A stretch of DNA of 64,000 nucleotides from Klebsiella terrigena (GTDB taxonomy: Bacteria; Pseudomonadota; Gammaproteobacteria; Enterobacterales; Enterobacteriaceae). The notes under the pieces were generated by a model, which worked only from the letters and a program-made list of their open reading frames with translations, was not told the origin of the DNA and did not search any database. Below, piece by piece: positions 17,164 through 26,703 of the stretch. The first letter of the stretch is position 1; the number at the start of each line of letters is the position of its first letter. Where the stretch lies: positions 1 to 64,000 of the forward strand of contig NZ_BJNO01000009.1 of assembly GCF_006539725.1 (NCBI RefSeq), read 5' to 3'. Both the position numbers and the translations under genes were made by a program.

Positions 17164-19722
17164 ATGGATGTTTTTATGCCAATAGAACACAAAGATCACT
17201 TCAGGCTATCTACGCTCTGCATAGCGATTATTACTATAATGACGGCGAGCATTCACACTACGGTGAATGCGCGTGAATTCTTTGATCCCGCATTTATTAC
17301 ATCAGCCAATGGAGGTGACGCCTCCAACGTCCCCGACCTGTCAATTTATCAGTCGGTCAACGCTCAGGCTCCGGGCGACTACCGGGTTGACGTCGTCTTT
17401 AATGGTCGCTACCTGGAAACCAAAAACGTTAAATTTGTCGCGACCGAGCGCAGCAGCAGGCTTGATAAACAGCTAAACCTAACCCCCTGCTTTACGCTGG
17501 AGGCCCTCTCCCGGTATGGCGTCAGAGTTAAATCATTTCCCGAGCTAAAAGAGAACGAACAAGGCTGCGCCAACTTCGATATTATTCCAGACAGCAAAAC
17601 AGTGTTCGATTTCACCGCCCAGCGCCTGGATATTTCCACCCCTCAGGCCGCGATGAGCACGGTAGCCAACGACTACATCCCGCCGGAAAAGTTTGATGAC
17701 GGCATAAACGCCATGTTTGTGAACTACCAGTTTAACGGTTCGCAGGATTATAAAAGCGATAATGAATACTACGGCCTGAATCTGGAATCCGGGATAAACC
17801 TAGGCCCCTGGCGCATCAGGAACCTTAGCATGTGGAACAAAAGTAAGGGGGAATCAGCTCATTTTGATTCCGCCTATCTTTATCTGCAGCGCAGCTTGCG
17901 CTCTATCAGCAGCGACCTGATCATCGGTGAAAGCTCTTCTCTATCCGGCATATTTGATAGCGTCCCCTTTTCCGGCGTGCAGCTGGCGACGGATACCAGC
18001 ATGCTGCCGGAGAGCATGCGCGGCTACGCCCCGGTGATCCGCGGTATTGCTAAAACCAACGCCCGGGTGGTGATCAAACAGAATGGCTATCAGGTTTACC
18101 AGACCTACGTCGCGCCGGGCGCGTTTGAAATTACGGATATGTACCCCAGCGGTGGGAGTGGCGATCTGTATGTTACGGTTGAAGAGTCCGATGGCTCGAG
18201 ACAGAACTTTATCGTGCCCTTTGCGGCTCTGCCGGTGATGCTGAGGGAGAACCAGTTCGAATATGAAATCACCTCGGGGAGATACCGCCCTTACGTCGGC
18301 AGCATTGATGAACCCCCTTTTACACAGGCCACCGCCAAATACGGCTTATCAACCAGCGCCACCATTTTTGGCGGTATGCAGGCATCGGCAAAATATCAGG
18401 CCCTTTCTGGCGGAATGGGGTATAACCTCGCCAACCTGGGCGCCCTGTCAGCCGACGTGACCCAGGCATGGTCAAAAAAACGCTATGACGATAAAACGTC
18501 CGGCCAGTCGTGGCGCATACGCTACGGTAAAAATATTATCGAAACCGGAACCAATTTCACTATTGCCGGCTATCGCTACTCGACAAAAGGGTTTAACACC
18601 CTTTCCGAAGTGCTTAATACCTATTCCGATGACGGACGTTATTACTCGGCGCGCTCTTTACGCAATCGTACTAACCTGACGCTTAACCAGAGCCTGGGTA
18701 AATCGCGAGGTAGCCTGTCCATCAGCGCCCTCATCGAAGATTACTGGGATAACAAGCGTACCAATAAATCATTGAGCCTCGGCTATAACGGCGGCTGGCG
18801 GGGTGTTAACTACTATCTGGGCTATAGCTATAACCGCTATACCTGGGGTACACACAGTTCCAGCCATGAGGTGCGAAACGATCAGCGCCTCGCGCTCACC
18901 ATTTCCATACCTCTGAGCAACTGGCTGCCAAATACCTATGCCAGCTATCAGATCACCGAAAGTAGCCCAGGTTCTACGGATCAGTACGTTTCTTTAGGCG
19001 GCATCGGGCTGGAAAACAATAATCTCGCCTGGGACATCCAGCAGGGTTACAGCAACCGTGAGCACTATAGCGGCGACCTCAGGGGAACCTATAACGGCTC
19101 GCGCGGCAGCATCAACGCAGGCTACAGCTACGACAACAACAGCCGGCGCTTCGACTACGGCGCCAGCGGTAGCCTGATCGCGCATGCGAACGGAATAACG
19201 TTTGGCCAGAATATCAGCAATGCGGCCGTGCTAATCCAGGCCCCAGGTCTGGACAACGTCAGGCTCAGCTCGGATTCAACGATCGTCACCGACAGTCGCG
19301 GCTACGCCATCGTTCCCTATATTACCCCCTACCGCAGTACCGATATCACTCTGGACAGCACATCCTTTGGCGACGACATGGAGCTGATGCAGACCACGCA
19401 GCAGGTTGTTCCCACCCGTGGCGCCATCGTGCGCGCAAACTATGCCGGGAATATTGGGCAGCGGGCATTTATTCGGCTTAAAACGCCAGCAGGCCGGGAG
19501 GTGCCATTTGGCGCGATGGCCACGCTTGCCGGGGCGGCTAAATCCCAGGCCAGCATCGTGAGCGACGCAGGCATGGTTTATATGACCGGCCTGCAGCCAA
19601 CGGGTGCGCTGACGGTCAGCTGGGGTAAAAATGCGGGCCAGAAATGTACCGCCATCTATACCTTACCTGCCAGCCAGAATAAAAACGCCGGAGTCAGCCA
19701 GACTGAAGCCCTGTGTCGATAA
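17164..19722 (+). CDS. Fimbrial outer-membrane usher (FimD/PapC family)
   Basis: An 852-residue outer-membrane assembly platform. It has a signal peptide ending near TTVNA, an N-terminal chaperone-binding domain starting REFFDPAFI, a 24-strand beta barrel with a plug in the middle (RGYAPVIRGIAKTNARVVIKQ and the following DMYPSGGSGDLYVTVEE), and C-terminal domains ending with a conserved Cys pair near GQKCTAIY and EALCR. The length is typical. The weak ribosome binding site leaves the ATG at 17176 (MPIEHKDH) as an alternative start. No frameshift was seen. Confidence 0.94.
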   Translation: MDVFMPIEHKDHFRLSTLCIAIITIMTASIHTTVNAREFFDPAFITSANGGDASNVPDLSIYQSVNAQAPGDYRVDVVFNGRYLETKNVKFVATERSSRLDKQLNLTPCFTLEALSRYGVRVKSFPELKENEQGCANFDIIPDSKTVFDFTAQRLDISTPQAAMSTVANDYIPPEKFDDGINAMFVNYQFNGSQDYKSDNEYYGLNLESGINLGPWRIRNLSMWNKSKGESAHFDSAYLYLQRSLRSISSDLIIGESSSLSGIFDSVPFSGVQLATDTSMLPESMRGYAPVIRGIAKTNARVVIKQNGYQVYQTYVAPGAFEITDMYPSGGSGDLYVTVEESDGSRQNFIVPFAALPVMLRENQFEYEITSGRYRPYVGSIDEPPFTQATAKYGLSTSATIFGGMQASAKYQALSGGMGYNLANLGALSADVTQAWSKKRYDDKTSGQSWRIRYGKNIIETGTNFTIAGYRYSTKGFNTLSEVLNTYSDDGRYYSARSLRNRTNLTLNQSLGKSRGSLSISALIEDYWDNKRTNKSLSLGYNGGWRGVNYYLGYSYNRYTWGTHSSSHEVRNDQRLALTISIPLSNWLPNTYASYQITESSPGSTDQYVSLGGIGLENNNLAWDIQQGYSNREHYSGDLRGTYNGSRGSINAGYSYDNNSRRFDYGASGSLIAHANGITFGQNISNAAVLIQAPGLDNVRLSSDSTIVTDSRGYAIVPYITPYRSTDITLDSTSFGDDMELMQTTQQVVPTRGAIVRANYAGNIGQRAFIRLKTPAGREVPFGAMATLAGAAKSQASIVSDAGMVYMTGLQPTGALTVSWGKNAGQKCTAIYTLPASQNKNAGVSQTEALCR

Positions 19723-19744
19723 TAATCATAACGAGATGAGTGAA

Positions 19745-20791
19745 ATGAAAAAAATGATTGTACTGCTGGCCGGAATATTTTTCTGCGGCGGGGTTTCGGC
19801 TGCACGGCTATGCTCTTATACCGATTCTGCGGGTAAAGAGGGTCCTAATGGTGGCGTAGAAGAACGTCAGGGTATGACGCTGTACCCCAAGATATCAGCC
19901 GATCCGACTCTTCCGGTTGGTGCAATCCTTTATAGCCGAACGATAGGCGGGATGAATCTACATCACCGACTCTATACCTGCGGACCGGGAGCAAATTATA
20001 TCGTCGCCGTGAGCAGGCCAGAGGTTCCGGGGATGAGCCTTCGCGGCATGCCGGTTTATGAAACCGGCGTTGACGGTATCGGTATTCAGTTCAGCGATAT
20101 ATTCTCGAGCCGAGTCGGTAAACAGATCGTCGGAAAGGCAGGAACCTGGCCAACGCCTTATGATAAATCCGCGCAGTTTCTCGCAACGCCGTACTTTTCT
20201 GCCTGGTTAGTTAAAACGGGCCCCATCGATACCAGCGGGGCGACCAACATCAACGTCGAAATTGAGTTTCGCGTGGCAGACCCGGCCGACCCGGCATATG
20301 CAAGAAAAGGCGCTATCTACTGGGTCAACCCCAAAACATCAAGAGCAATATCCTTTCGTAATGAGAGCTGCAATATTTCGCTTAAAGGGCCGAGTACGGT
20401 CCATCTGCAAAGAATTGCCAAAAGCGATCTGCTGGCGCTTGCTCGCGGGGCGACAACCGGCAAAGGTAAAGAAATTGACATGAATATTACCTGCCCAACT
20501 GAGCTGCAAGGTCAGAAACTCACCTACTGGTTTAACCCCAAAGGGGAAGCGGTTGGCGCCGATCCAGGAGTACTGGAAAATACAGCAGGAGCCGGAGGCG
20601 CCAACAACGTTGGGATCATTTTGAAAAAAAATAATATTCCGGTGAAATTTTTCGATACCGATGCCTACACTATTCCGTCCCTTAGCCTTAATCAGGACAT
20701 CAGCTTTACCGCTGATTATTACATGATAAATCCTGCTATTACAGACGGGCCGGTTAAAGCGGTTCTCGAGGTCGTTATCCAGGAAGATTAA
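19745..20791 (+). CDS. Fimbrial tip adhesin, two-domain
   Basis: A 348-residue secreted protein that closes the fimbrial operon and is probably the tip adhesin. A signal peptide (MKKMIVLLAGIFFCGGVSA) is followed by an N-terminal domain of about 190 residues that I cannot assign to a known lectin class. The C-terminal pilin domain has Cys in NESCNISL and NITCPTEL and ends with a pilin-type strand GPVKAVLEVVIQED. The start at 19745 is preferred over 19736 because GAG at 19738-19740 is then correctly spaced. It begins 22 bases after the usher stop. Ligand unknown. Confidence 0.85.
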   Translation: MKKMIVLLAGIFFCGGVSAARLCSYTDSAGKEGPNGGVEERQGMTLYPKISADPTLPVGAILYSRTIGGMNLHHRLYTCGPGANYIVAVSRPEVPGMSLRGMPVYETGVDGIGIQFSDIFSSRVGKQIVGKAGTWPTPYDKSAQFLATPYFSAWLVKTGPIDTSGATNINVEIEFRVADPADPAYARKGAIYWVNPKTSRAISFRNESCNISLKGPSTVHLQRIAKSDLLALARGATTGKGKEIDMNITCPTELQGQKLTYWFNPKGEAVGADPGVLENTAGAGGANNVGIILKKNNIPVKFFDTDAYTIPSLSLNQDISFTADYYMINPAITDGPVKAVLEVVIQED

Positions 20792-21183
20792 TCCCTGGCA
20801 TTCAGAGTATAAAATGCCCTCAGCAAGAGGGCTTAAACGATTGGGGTAGATACGGGTATTTTGAATAACGTTGGCAGGGCCTGCTACACGAATCTCCGCA
20901 TTCGGCCGTTAACAGCCCGACTCAGGAAACAAAACGACTAGCGGGGCCCTTATCCTTAGGCCAGCCCTGAAGTTCAGGAGACCGCCCTGCCAGCCTGACT
21001 CATCGCAGCTTTTTTACATATCTGGCCTGAGCGTTCCTTTGACAGGCTCAGAGCGAAACGGCTAGCGAGCCTTCACCTAACGTCACGAACGAGTATGTTT
21101 AAATAATATAATAATAACAAAATTCATTTTACAGCTATTACGTTCACGTGCTTATGCTTGTCTTTTACCAGGAGATAAATAAA
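20792..21183. other. Intergenic region after the fimbrial operon
   Basis: About 390 bases without a supported gene. A short hairpin GCCCTC/GAGGGC at 20816-20832 followed by TT may end the fimbrial transcript. The rightmost 100 bases are AT-rich and probably hold the promoter of the regulator starting at 21184. Confidence 0.5.
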
Positions 21184-22110
21184 ATGGCGAACGACAGCAA
21201 TAAATTACATAAATTAATAACAGACTTACGCACCAATTATATCATTAATGAATGCGTAGAGTTCCAGCCGGCGACAAGTACCCTACGTAATATCCACAAT
21301 CCAGATCTTAAGGTCACGCTTAATTTACCCGCCGGACGCTGTTTGCTGTTATTAATTAATCATGGGGGCGACGTCGTCACGCAGCAGGATTTTATGAATA
21401 TCGTCTGGAAACAGAGCGGCATGCGAGTCACCGCCAACGCCTATTACCAGAATATCTCGATTCTCCGCAGAGGTCTTTCCCATGCCGGGTTAGAGGAAAA
21501 TGTGATCATTACCCTTCCCCGGATCGGGCTGACTCTGGCCTCCGGCACGCAAATCCGTCAATCAGTCACGGACGCATCCCCTGACTCAGGAAGCACCAAG
21601 AAACCGCTCCACAATACATCGATCGCGGTGGTTAAAGACAATAGCCACAAGGAGATCGAACTCGCATCGACGATTATGGACGAATATAGCTTAAAAAATG
21701 AGCCGGCATGGTCGGGAGACGGCAACAAACCCTTGCCAGCCACTCTTGTCAGCATTAAGAGACGCAGACCGGTTCTCACGCTAAAAAATGGCGTTCTTCT
21801 GGCGGCAGCCATCGTGGCGATGGCCGCGCTTTTCTCATACATGGCGGGTATAAAAGAAAGCTATTTTTCTGGCTATGAAACGATAACCTCGACCCAACAA
21901 CGCTGCCATGTTTTTTCGGCAGAACCGGCATCCGACAGCCTGAAAAAAGCAGTGCTCAGCAAATATGGCGAACATATCACCCGCGATTGCCGGAACTATC
22001 CCTGGGTATACGTGACGACAACAACAGACCTCCCGAGAACATCGATCATCCGCTGCAATAAACCCTTCGCGCAATCGACTGCGTGTATTTCCGAATACTT
22101 TATTGAATAA
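21184..22110 (+). CDS. Membrane-anchored CadC/ToxR-like transcriptional regulator (first of three)
   Basis: A 308-residue one-component regulator. The cytoplasmic winged-helix DNA-binding domain (about 20-122) has the OmpR-type pattern LNLPAGRCLLLLINH, VVTQQDF and NAYYQNISILRRGL, ending LPRIGLTL. A linker of about 80 residues leads to one membrane helix (about 203-222) and a small periplasmic domain of about 86 residues with four Cys. GGAG at 21171-21174 fixes the ATG at 21184. It stands 390 bases downstream of the fimbrial operon, which makes the fimbriae a plausible target. Its signal is unknown. Confidence 0.85.
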   Translation: MANDSNKLHKLITDLRTNYIINECVEFQPATSTLRNIHNPDLKVTLNLPAGRCLLLLINHGGDVVTQQDFMNIVWKQSGMRVTANAYYQNISILRRGLSHAGLEENVIITLPRIGLTLASGTQIRQSVTDASPDSGSTKKPLHNTSIAVVKDNSHKEIELASTIMDEYSLKNEPAWSGDGNKPLPATLVSIKRRRPVLTLKNGVLLAAAIVAMAALFSYMAGIKESYFSGYETITSTQQRCHVFSAEPASDSLKKAVLSKYGEHITRDCRNYPWVYVTTTTDLPRTSIIRCNKPFAQSTACISEYFIE

Positions 22111-22363
22111 TGGCAAAAACGTTATGCCGCCATTTCGCTACATCGACGAATTAAAACATCAAGTAAAAATCATGACGGGATCGCTCTTAATTTAATCTGA
22201 CATCAGACAATCTGCCGTCAGGTTCATGCAGACGCGTAATGGCAACCCGATGATTCGCTTATGTTATTGAGGGAAAGAATGTCCTGCCCGCGATAGCCCG
22301 CCCGGACAGGCTAGTTGATTCAAAGCAATTATATAAATAAGACTTTTCGCCAGGAGCCAGAGT

Positions 22364-22417
22364 ATGCAGTGCTTAATCTATCACTTATACTTTTATCTAA
22401 ATGTGAAAATATCTTAA
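22364..22417 (+). CDS. Possible 17-residue leader peptide upstream of the second regulator
   Basis: AGGAG (22352-22356) lies seven bases before an ATG opening a 17-codon frame, MQCLIYHLYFYLNVKIS. This is a far better ribosome binding site than the one in front of the regulator start at 22476. It lies in the 365-base gap 22111-22475, which otherwise shows nothing. It may be a translated leader, or a relic of a lost N-terminus; it is not recognised in any family. Confidence 0.3.
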   Translation: MQCLIYHLYFYLNVKIS

Positions 22418-22475
22418 TTTTATCTGCATCCGCCGGATAAATCTTACCTGCTGCTGAATGAGTTATATATAATTA

Positions 22476-23366
22476 ATGCATAGATATTACGTTATTAACA
22501 ATACTGTTGAATTCCACCCAACGACCCGCAAGTTAAGAAATATTATCATCCCCACGAATATGGTCGTTCTGAACTCTCCGGCAAGCCGTTGTTTATTATT
22601 ATTAATCGAGAGATCCGGCACAATTGTGACGCAGCAAGAGTTTATGTATAACGTTTGGGAAAAACTCGGGCTCGTAGTCTCAGCAAATACCTACTATCAA
22701 AACATTTGTCTACTCAGAAAGGGAATGAAAGAGATTGGATTTACCCGCGACCCCATCACAACGATACCGCGTATTGGCTTAACGCTGGCCCTTGATACAC
22801 AGATTCAGACCATTGAATCCACTGACCCGCCAGCACCAGACAATGATGATGGACAGGCAGCCGATGACGCAGCATTGCCCGCATCTTATGAAGAGCTGAA
22901 CAAAGCGGACTCTGGCCATGCCAGCAGCCCGCACGAAACCGTCGAGTCCGTTGCTGATATACCGGCATCAGTCCCCGACATTCCCGATCCGCTGTACCTG
23001 AAAAAGGGAGACGCCGGCAGACTCAGTAAACTTTTTTTGCTCATCTCGATTCTTATCTTTTCTATTCTGCTGACGGATCTCAAGGTCATTGTGGCCCACT
23101 TCCAGGATCAGCGTTACTTCGAAAACTATCAGCTCACCGTCAACACCGATGGCTGCCATCTGTTCCTCAATAAAGATATTCATAGCGCCGATGAACGAAC
23201 GAAAGCGCTTAACTACGGCGTTCAGTTCAAATCTGACTGCCAAAAGTTCCCATGGGTATATATCAGCAGATACGCCATGCTGCCCAGGGCTTCGGTGATT
23301 CGCTGTAATAAACCCATGTCCAGCCCTAACTACTGTATTTCAAACTATTTTATTGAGGATCATTAG
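22476..23366 (+). CDS. Membrane-anchored CadC/ToxR-like transcriptional regulator (second of three)
   Basis: A 296-residue paralogue of the regulator at 21184. The winged helix (about 1-108) shares VTQQEFMYNVWEKLG, NTYYQNICLLRKGM and IPRIGLTLALDTQIQ. Then come an acidic Pro/Asp/Glu-rich linker, a membrane helix (about 188-208) and a four-Cys periplasmic domain ending RCNKPMSSPNYCISNYFIE, nearly the same tail as the first regulator. The N-terminus is about 18 residues shorter than the paralogue, with an in-frame stop immediately upstream and only a weak ribosome binding site, so expression or folding may be affected. One base separates it from the FidL-like gene that follows. Confidence 0.83.
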   Translation: MHRYYVINNTVEFHPTTRKLRNIIIPTNMVVLNSPASRCLLLLIERSGTIVTQQEFMYNVWEKLGLVVSANTYYQNICLLRKGMKEIGFTRDPITTIPRIGLTLALDTQIQTIESTDPPAPDNDDGQAADDAALPASYEELNKADSGHASSPHETVESVADIPASVPDIPDPLYLKKGDAGRLSKLFLLISILIFSILLTDLKVIVAHFQDQRYFENYQLTVNTDGCHLFLNKDIHSADERTKALNYGVQFKSDCQKFPWVYISRYAMLPRASVIRCNKPMSSPNYCISNYFIEDH

Positions 23367-23367
23367 A

Positions 23368-23844
23368 ATGAGACATTACCGTGTATCGGTGTATGTGCTT
23401 TGTGTATGCTTATTTTTAACTTTAATACTGGCGGGTTATTCGTTGTGGCAGCGCTATCAGCCGCTTGAATTCACATGCAAAGCAACCTTTGTTCAGCACC
23501 ACGCGGACGAGAACCTCTATGTCTCGTTAACTTACAGAATTAGCAAAGATAGCGGCATGCTCAGCATGAATGGCCGTTCCATTACTAATGGGGCAAACAA
23601 ATTCAATCGAAAAATATTTTTCAACATTGAAAAGCGCAACAACGTTTATCACCTGCACTCGGTTAACAATGTCGTTTTCCCTGATGAAACCGTTAACAAC
23701 AGCTGGTTAGAGAAATATGAACCTATGTTTTTCGTTTATCCCCAAAAGGATATTTACGTGAAAATACTTGAGCAACAAAACAGCTATTTATTTATATTCT
23801 CGACCTTGCCAGCCTACGTATGTCATAAGCAAAAAGGTCTCTGA
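23368..23844 (+). CDS. Small membrane-anchored periplasmic protein, FidL-like; probable regulator partner
   Basis: A 158-residue protein with an N-terminal membrane anchor (about 6-26, VSVYVLCVCLFLTLILAGYS) and a periplasmic domain bounded by two Cys (FTCKATF and AYVCHKQK). GAGGAT supports the ATG at 23368, directly after the regulator stop. By size, topology and position next to a CadC-like gene I assign it to the FidL-like putative membrane proteins. A ToxS-like role, modulating the periplasmic domain of the partner regulator, is inference from synteny. Confidence 0.68.
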   Translation: MRHYRVSVYVLCVCLFLTLILAGYSLWQRYQPLEFTCKATFVQHHADENLYVSLTYRISKDSGMLSMNGRSITNGANKFNRKIFFNIEKRNNVYHLHSVNNVVFPDETVNNSWLEKYEPMFFVYPQKDIYVKILEQQNSYLFIFSTLPAYVCHKQKGL

Positions 23845-23918
23845 GATCGTCATCGTCCTTGCAGGCCACGGCGTTTTTTGCGTAACCGGCCATGACAGGC
23901 AGAGTCCTGCCGGATGAT

Positions 23919-24392
23919 TTAAACGTGATTATATTTCTTACAGTAGAACACCGGCATATTATGTAAGTAGATGACAGGATTTTTATACTTATCGTACTCA
24001 ATCTTCAGCGCAAGCTCTTTTCCTGCTTCATAAAAGAATGCAGGAAAATGAAAATCCACATTGCTGCCTTTGCTGTTATCGGTACTCAGGTACTCGACAT
24101 ACTGATTTTTAAGTATGTAAACATCATTATTTTTCACGTATGTAAAATTAATGACTCTGCCAACCTGCGACTGCACGCCATTCTCAGCGGCGATGGCGTG
24201 CACCGTGAGTTCGCCTTTATCATTCCCCAGGGTGAAACCAAAATTTGAGTCCAGACGAAAACCATCATGCAGCAAGGTATGACGACTCTGGCATACAATT
24301 TTATTATTTGAATCATCCGAATTGAAAAAATAGACCGCCGCAAATACACTCACTATCAGTAAAGCTGCCAGGTAATATATCTTTGTTCGCAT
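23919..24392 (-). CDS. Second FidL-like small membrane-anchored periplasmic protein
   Basis: A 157-residue relative of the product of 23368-23844, on the opposite strand and convergent with it. It has an N-terminal anchor (about 5-23, YYLAALLIVSVFAAVYFF) and a periplasmic domain again bounded by two Cys (KIVCQSRH and VFYCKKYN), with the shared pattern of a vYilkNqyVeYL-type middle. Its ATG overlaps the last base of the upstream CadC-like gene, so the two are translationally coupled. The function is unknown; a partner role for the regulator is proposed. Confidence 0.68.
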   Translation of the reverse strand: MRTKIYYLAALLIVSVFAAVYFFNSDDSNNKIVCQSRHTLLHDGFRLDSNFGFTLGNDKGELTVHAIAAENGVQSQVGRVINFTYVKNNDVYILKNQYVEYLSTDNSKGSNVDFHFPAFFYEAGKELALKIEYDKYKNPVIYLHNMPVFYCKKYNHV

Positions 24393-25306
24393 TACTTTAC
24401 CTTCATGTTTTTCATTACCGTCAGCGAGCGGCAGTTTTGATTGTTTTTATCGTATACGGGGCAATACATTAAGTTTAAGCGTGTATTCATTGGCGACGCA
24501 GTAAAATAAACCACTTCTTTATTCGCACAGGATAACCCTAGTGCCCTGAGGATTTCCTTAATCTCAGCGGGTGAATAATTGCGGTCTGCCGAAAATAGAG
24601 TACAGCCATCGGAAGAGATTTTGATATAGTCAGCAAAAGCATCGCCGCCGGCGCTATAGTGATGATTAAAAATACTCACTAAAGCCATCACCACAATGAC
24701 GACTATCCCTGCATTCCTTAACCATTTACCTCTGTTATTGCCATGACTATTTACCGAACTCTCTGCTGGCTTGATTTCATCTACCGCCGGATCGTGTAAT
24801 ACCTCGGGCGTGCTATCAAACACCTCCAGAGTATCATCAACCTCTGCCAGGGTTGGAATTTCACCCGCGATATTATTCGGAGCCAGGGCCTCTTTGCCGT
24901 CAAGGTCGGTTTTTACACTGTTGTCAATTTGTAGCTCAATATCTTCATCCGGATACAGATATGCTACTTTTACGCTATTATTAAACCTCAATCCGTGCCT
25001 TGGCACCGTATCAATAACATCTGAAAACCCTAAAACTGCAAGGGACTTTCGGAGATGTAAAATACACTGGTAATAAGTGTTATGGCTCACCCCGGCATTG
25101 CGCTTGCTTCCCCATCCGCAGAGGATCAGCTCTTCCTGAGAAACTATCTCGCCCTGGTGACGGAGTAACTTTTCCAGACAGCAGCTCGCAGGAAGATGTA
25201 GCTTAATTTCTTTTGCATTTAGCTTATCAACAATCACCCGCTGGGAAGGGACGAATGCAGCCCTCTCCCCAATAATAAAGCTTTGGATGTTATCTGAGCG
25301 ATCCAT
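24392..25306 (-). CDS. Membrane-anchored CadC/ToxR-like transcriptional regulator (third of three)
   Basis: A 304-residue regulator facing the other two. The N-terminal winged helix (about 8-115) contains LHLPASCCLEKLLRHQGE, VSQEELI and SHNTYYQCILHLRKSL, ending VPRHGLRF. An acidic linker, a membrane helix (about 198-216, AGIVVIVVMALVSIF) and a periplasmic domain with four Cys follow (DGCTLF, LSCANKE, MYCPVY, QNCRSL). AAGGG lies nine bases before the ATG. It is more diverged from the pair at 21-23 kb than they are from each other, but keeps the four-Cys layout. Confidence 0.83.
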   Translation of the reverse strand: MDRSDNIQSFIIGERAAFVPSQRVIVDKLNAKEIKLHLPASCCLEKLLRHQGEIVSQEELILCGWGSKRNAGVSHNTYYQCILHLRKSLAVLGFSDVIDTVPRHGLRFNNSVKVAYLYPDEDIELQIDNSVKTDLDGKEALAPNNIAGEIPTLAEVDDTLEVFDSTPEVLHDPAVDEIKPAESSVNSHGNNRGKWLRNAGIVVIVVMALVSIFNHHYSAGGDAFADYIKISSDGCTLFSADRNYSPAEIKEILRALGLSCANKEVVYFTASPMNTRLNLMYCPVYDKNNQNCRSLTVMKNMKVK

Positions 25307-26530
25307 ATTACTACACCCTTAGCTACCAGTGTCTTTGAAATCAGTGAGTTAGATATTCGGCGAATGAAGAAAATTTTTCGCGCAAATATTAACCGAACAA
25401 ATAAAGATTAACAAACGGAATTTAACTATGTTCCGGTGTAAAAAATCCATATCGCAATACGCAAAATGCGAGGGATATCTATTTATTTCAGCAACATCCA
25501 TTGACTGACTATCAACTTGTTTCCAGGTTAGCATTGGTGTAACTAATTATAAATACTAATGCCTTCCAAAAAGTCTTTAAAAGGTTATCAGAATGATTAG
25601 TTTATTAATCACCGTTCCTGACAACTCGTATCACGTAGCATCATCTTCTTCCCCGCCAGCGGGATATTTAGCCAGATTCTACTCTAACCGCTTACTTTTC
25701 GCCGGCAGTCGGGACGGCTGAAACGCATGAGATGATGAACGCAAATGATAAACAAAGCTGGAGTATTGCACCACAGACCGCGATGTCGGTAGAAACATAT
25801 CAAAACATCCGATAACCTTCTGAAAATAGTCGCCTGCTTCTATATCCTGAAAAGAGTGGCCAATAAGATTGATATATTAAGATCAGATTGTTACGAGACC
25901 ACGCCAGGTTTTAACCGTTCTAAAACACCTGACTTACACATGGCAAGCATTTCATTTACCAAACAGGTATTCGAGTTTAAAACACTCTGCGACTATATAC
26001 AGGCACTGATTATAAAGCCGACAAGCCAGATATTCAGCCACGAGAATTGATGGTAGTTTTTGTTCACAATAAGGCAATCCGTTTTGGGAGGGGGAAATAA
26101 TTAACGAACTATCGTGTGGCGAAGGGGTTACAAAACACCACGGCAAATCAGCGGCGCGCTCGGACGGAACAATAAGATAGCGTCGGGAGCGATTAAGGCG
26201 GCGAGGCTGGACGCTATCACCTTCTCTATCGTGGGCATCGACTGCGCCCTCCATGCGAATAAATCCGGGAAATGACGTCTATCTGCAGGATGTACAGAAC
26301 CCAATGCAAAGCGCTATCGGCATCGCGCTGCGGGGGAAGGCTTCGGCAGTCATCCTCAGGAACTGCGCGCACAGCCCGCGCTAAGATAAATAAAGGACGC
26401 TATCTCCGTCGCCGGTTACCGCCCGCCTTCAGCGTAAAGGAGAGTAAAACCGCCGGGCAAACTGGCAGTCTCGGGCAGAATTACTAAGCTTAATCAGGTA
26501 AAACGGTTATTTTTCTTATAGGGAGCGTAT
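25307..26530. other. 1.2-kb stretch without a recognisable gene
   Basis: Several frames of 60-100 codons exist on both strands (for example 25856-26050 and the reverse of 25952-26254), but none has a ribosome binding site plus a family motif. The first part is AT-rich and holds the promoter of the leftward regulator; the part at about 26100-26450 is markedly more GC-rich. It could contain decayed genes or a small RNA; nothing specific is visible. Confidence 0.4.
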
Positions 26531-26689
26531 ATGGGATTCTGGAGAGTTGTTTTAACGATTATTCTGCCGCCGCTTGGCGTACTGTTGGGTAAAGGCTTCG
26601 GCTGGGCATTTATTCTTAACATTGTGCTGACGCTGCTGGGCTATATTCCCGGCCTGATTCACGCGTTCTGGGTGCAAACCCGCGATTAA
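26531..26689 (+). CDS. yqaE: YqaE/Pmp3-family small membrane protein
   Basis: A 52-residue, two-helix inner-membrane protein nearly identical to E. coli YqaE. It begins MGFWRVVLTIILPPLGVLLG and ends GLIHAFWVQTRD, with the PPLGV and GYIPGLIHA motifs of the Pmp3/UPF0057 family. The E. coli homologue is stress-induced, and the family is linked to membrane potential or salt stress. GGGAG upstream of the ATG and a terminator downstream make it a single-gene unit. Confidence 0.95.
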   Translation: MGFWRVVLTIILPPLGVLLGKGFGWAFILNIVLTLLGYIPGLIHAFWVQTRD

Positions 26690-26703
26690 CCGACCCCACC
26701 ATT

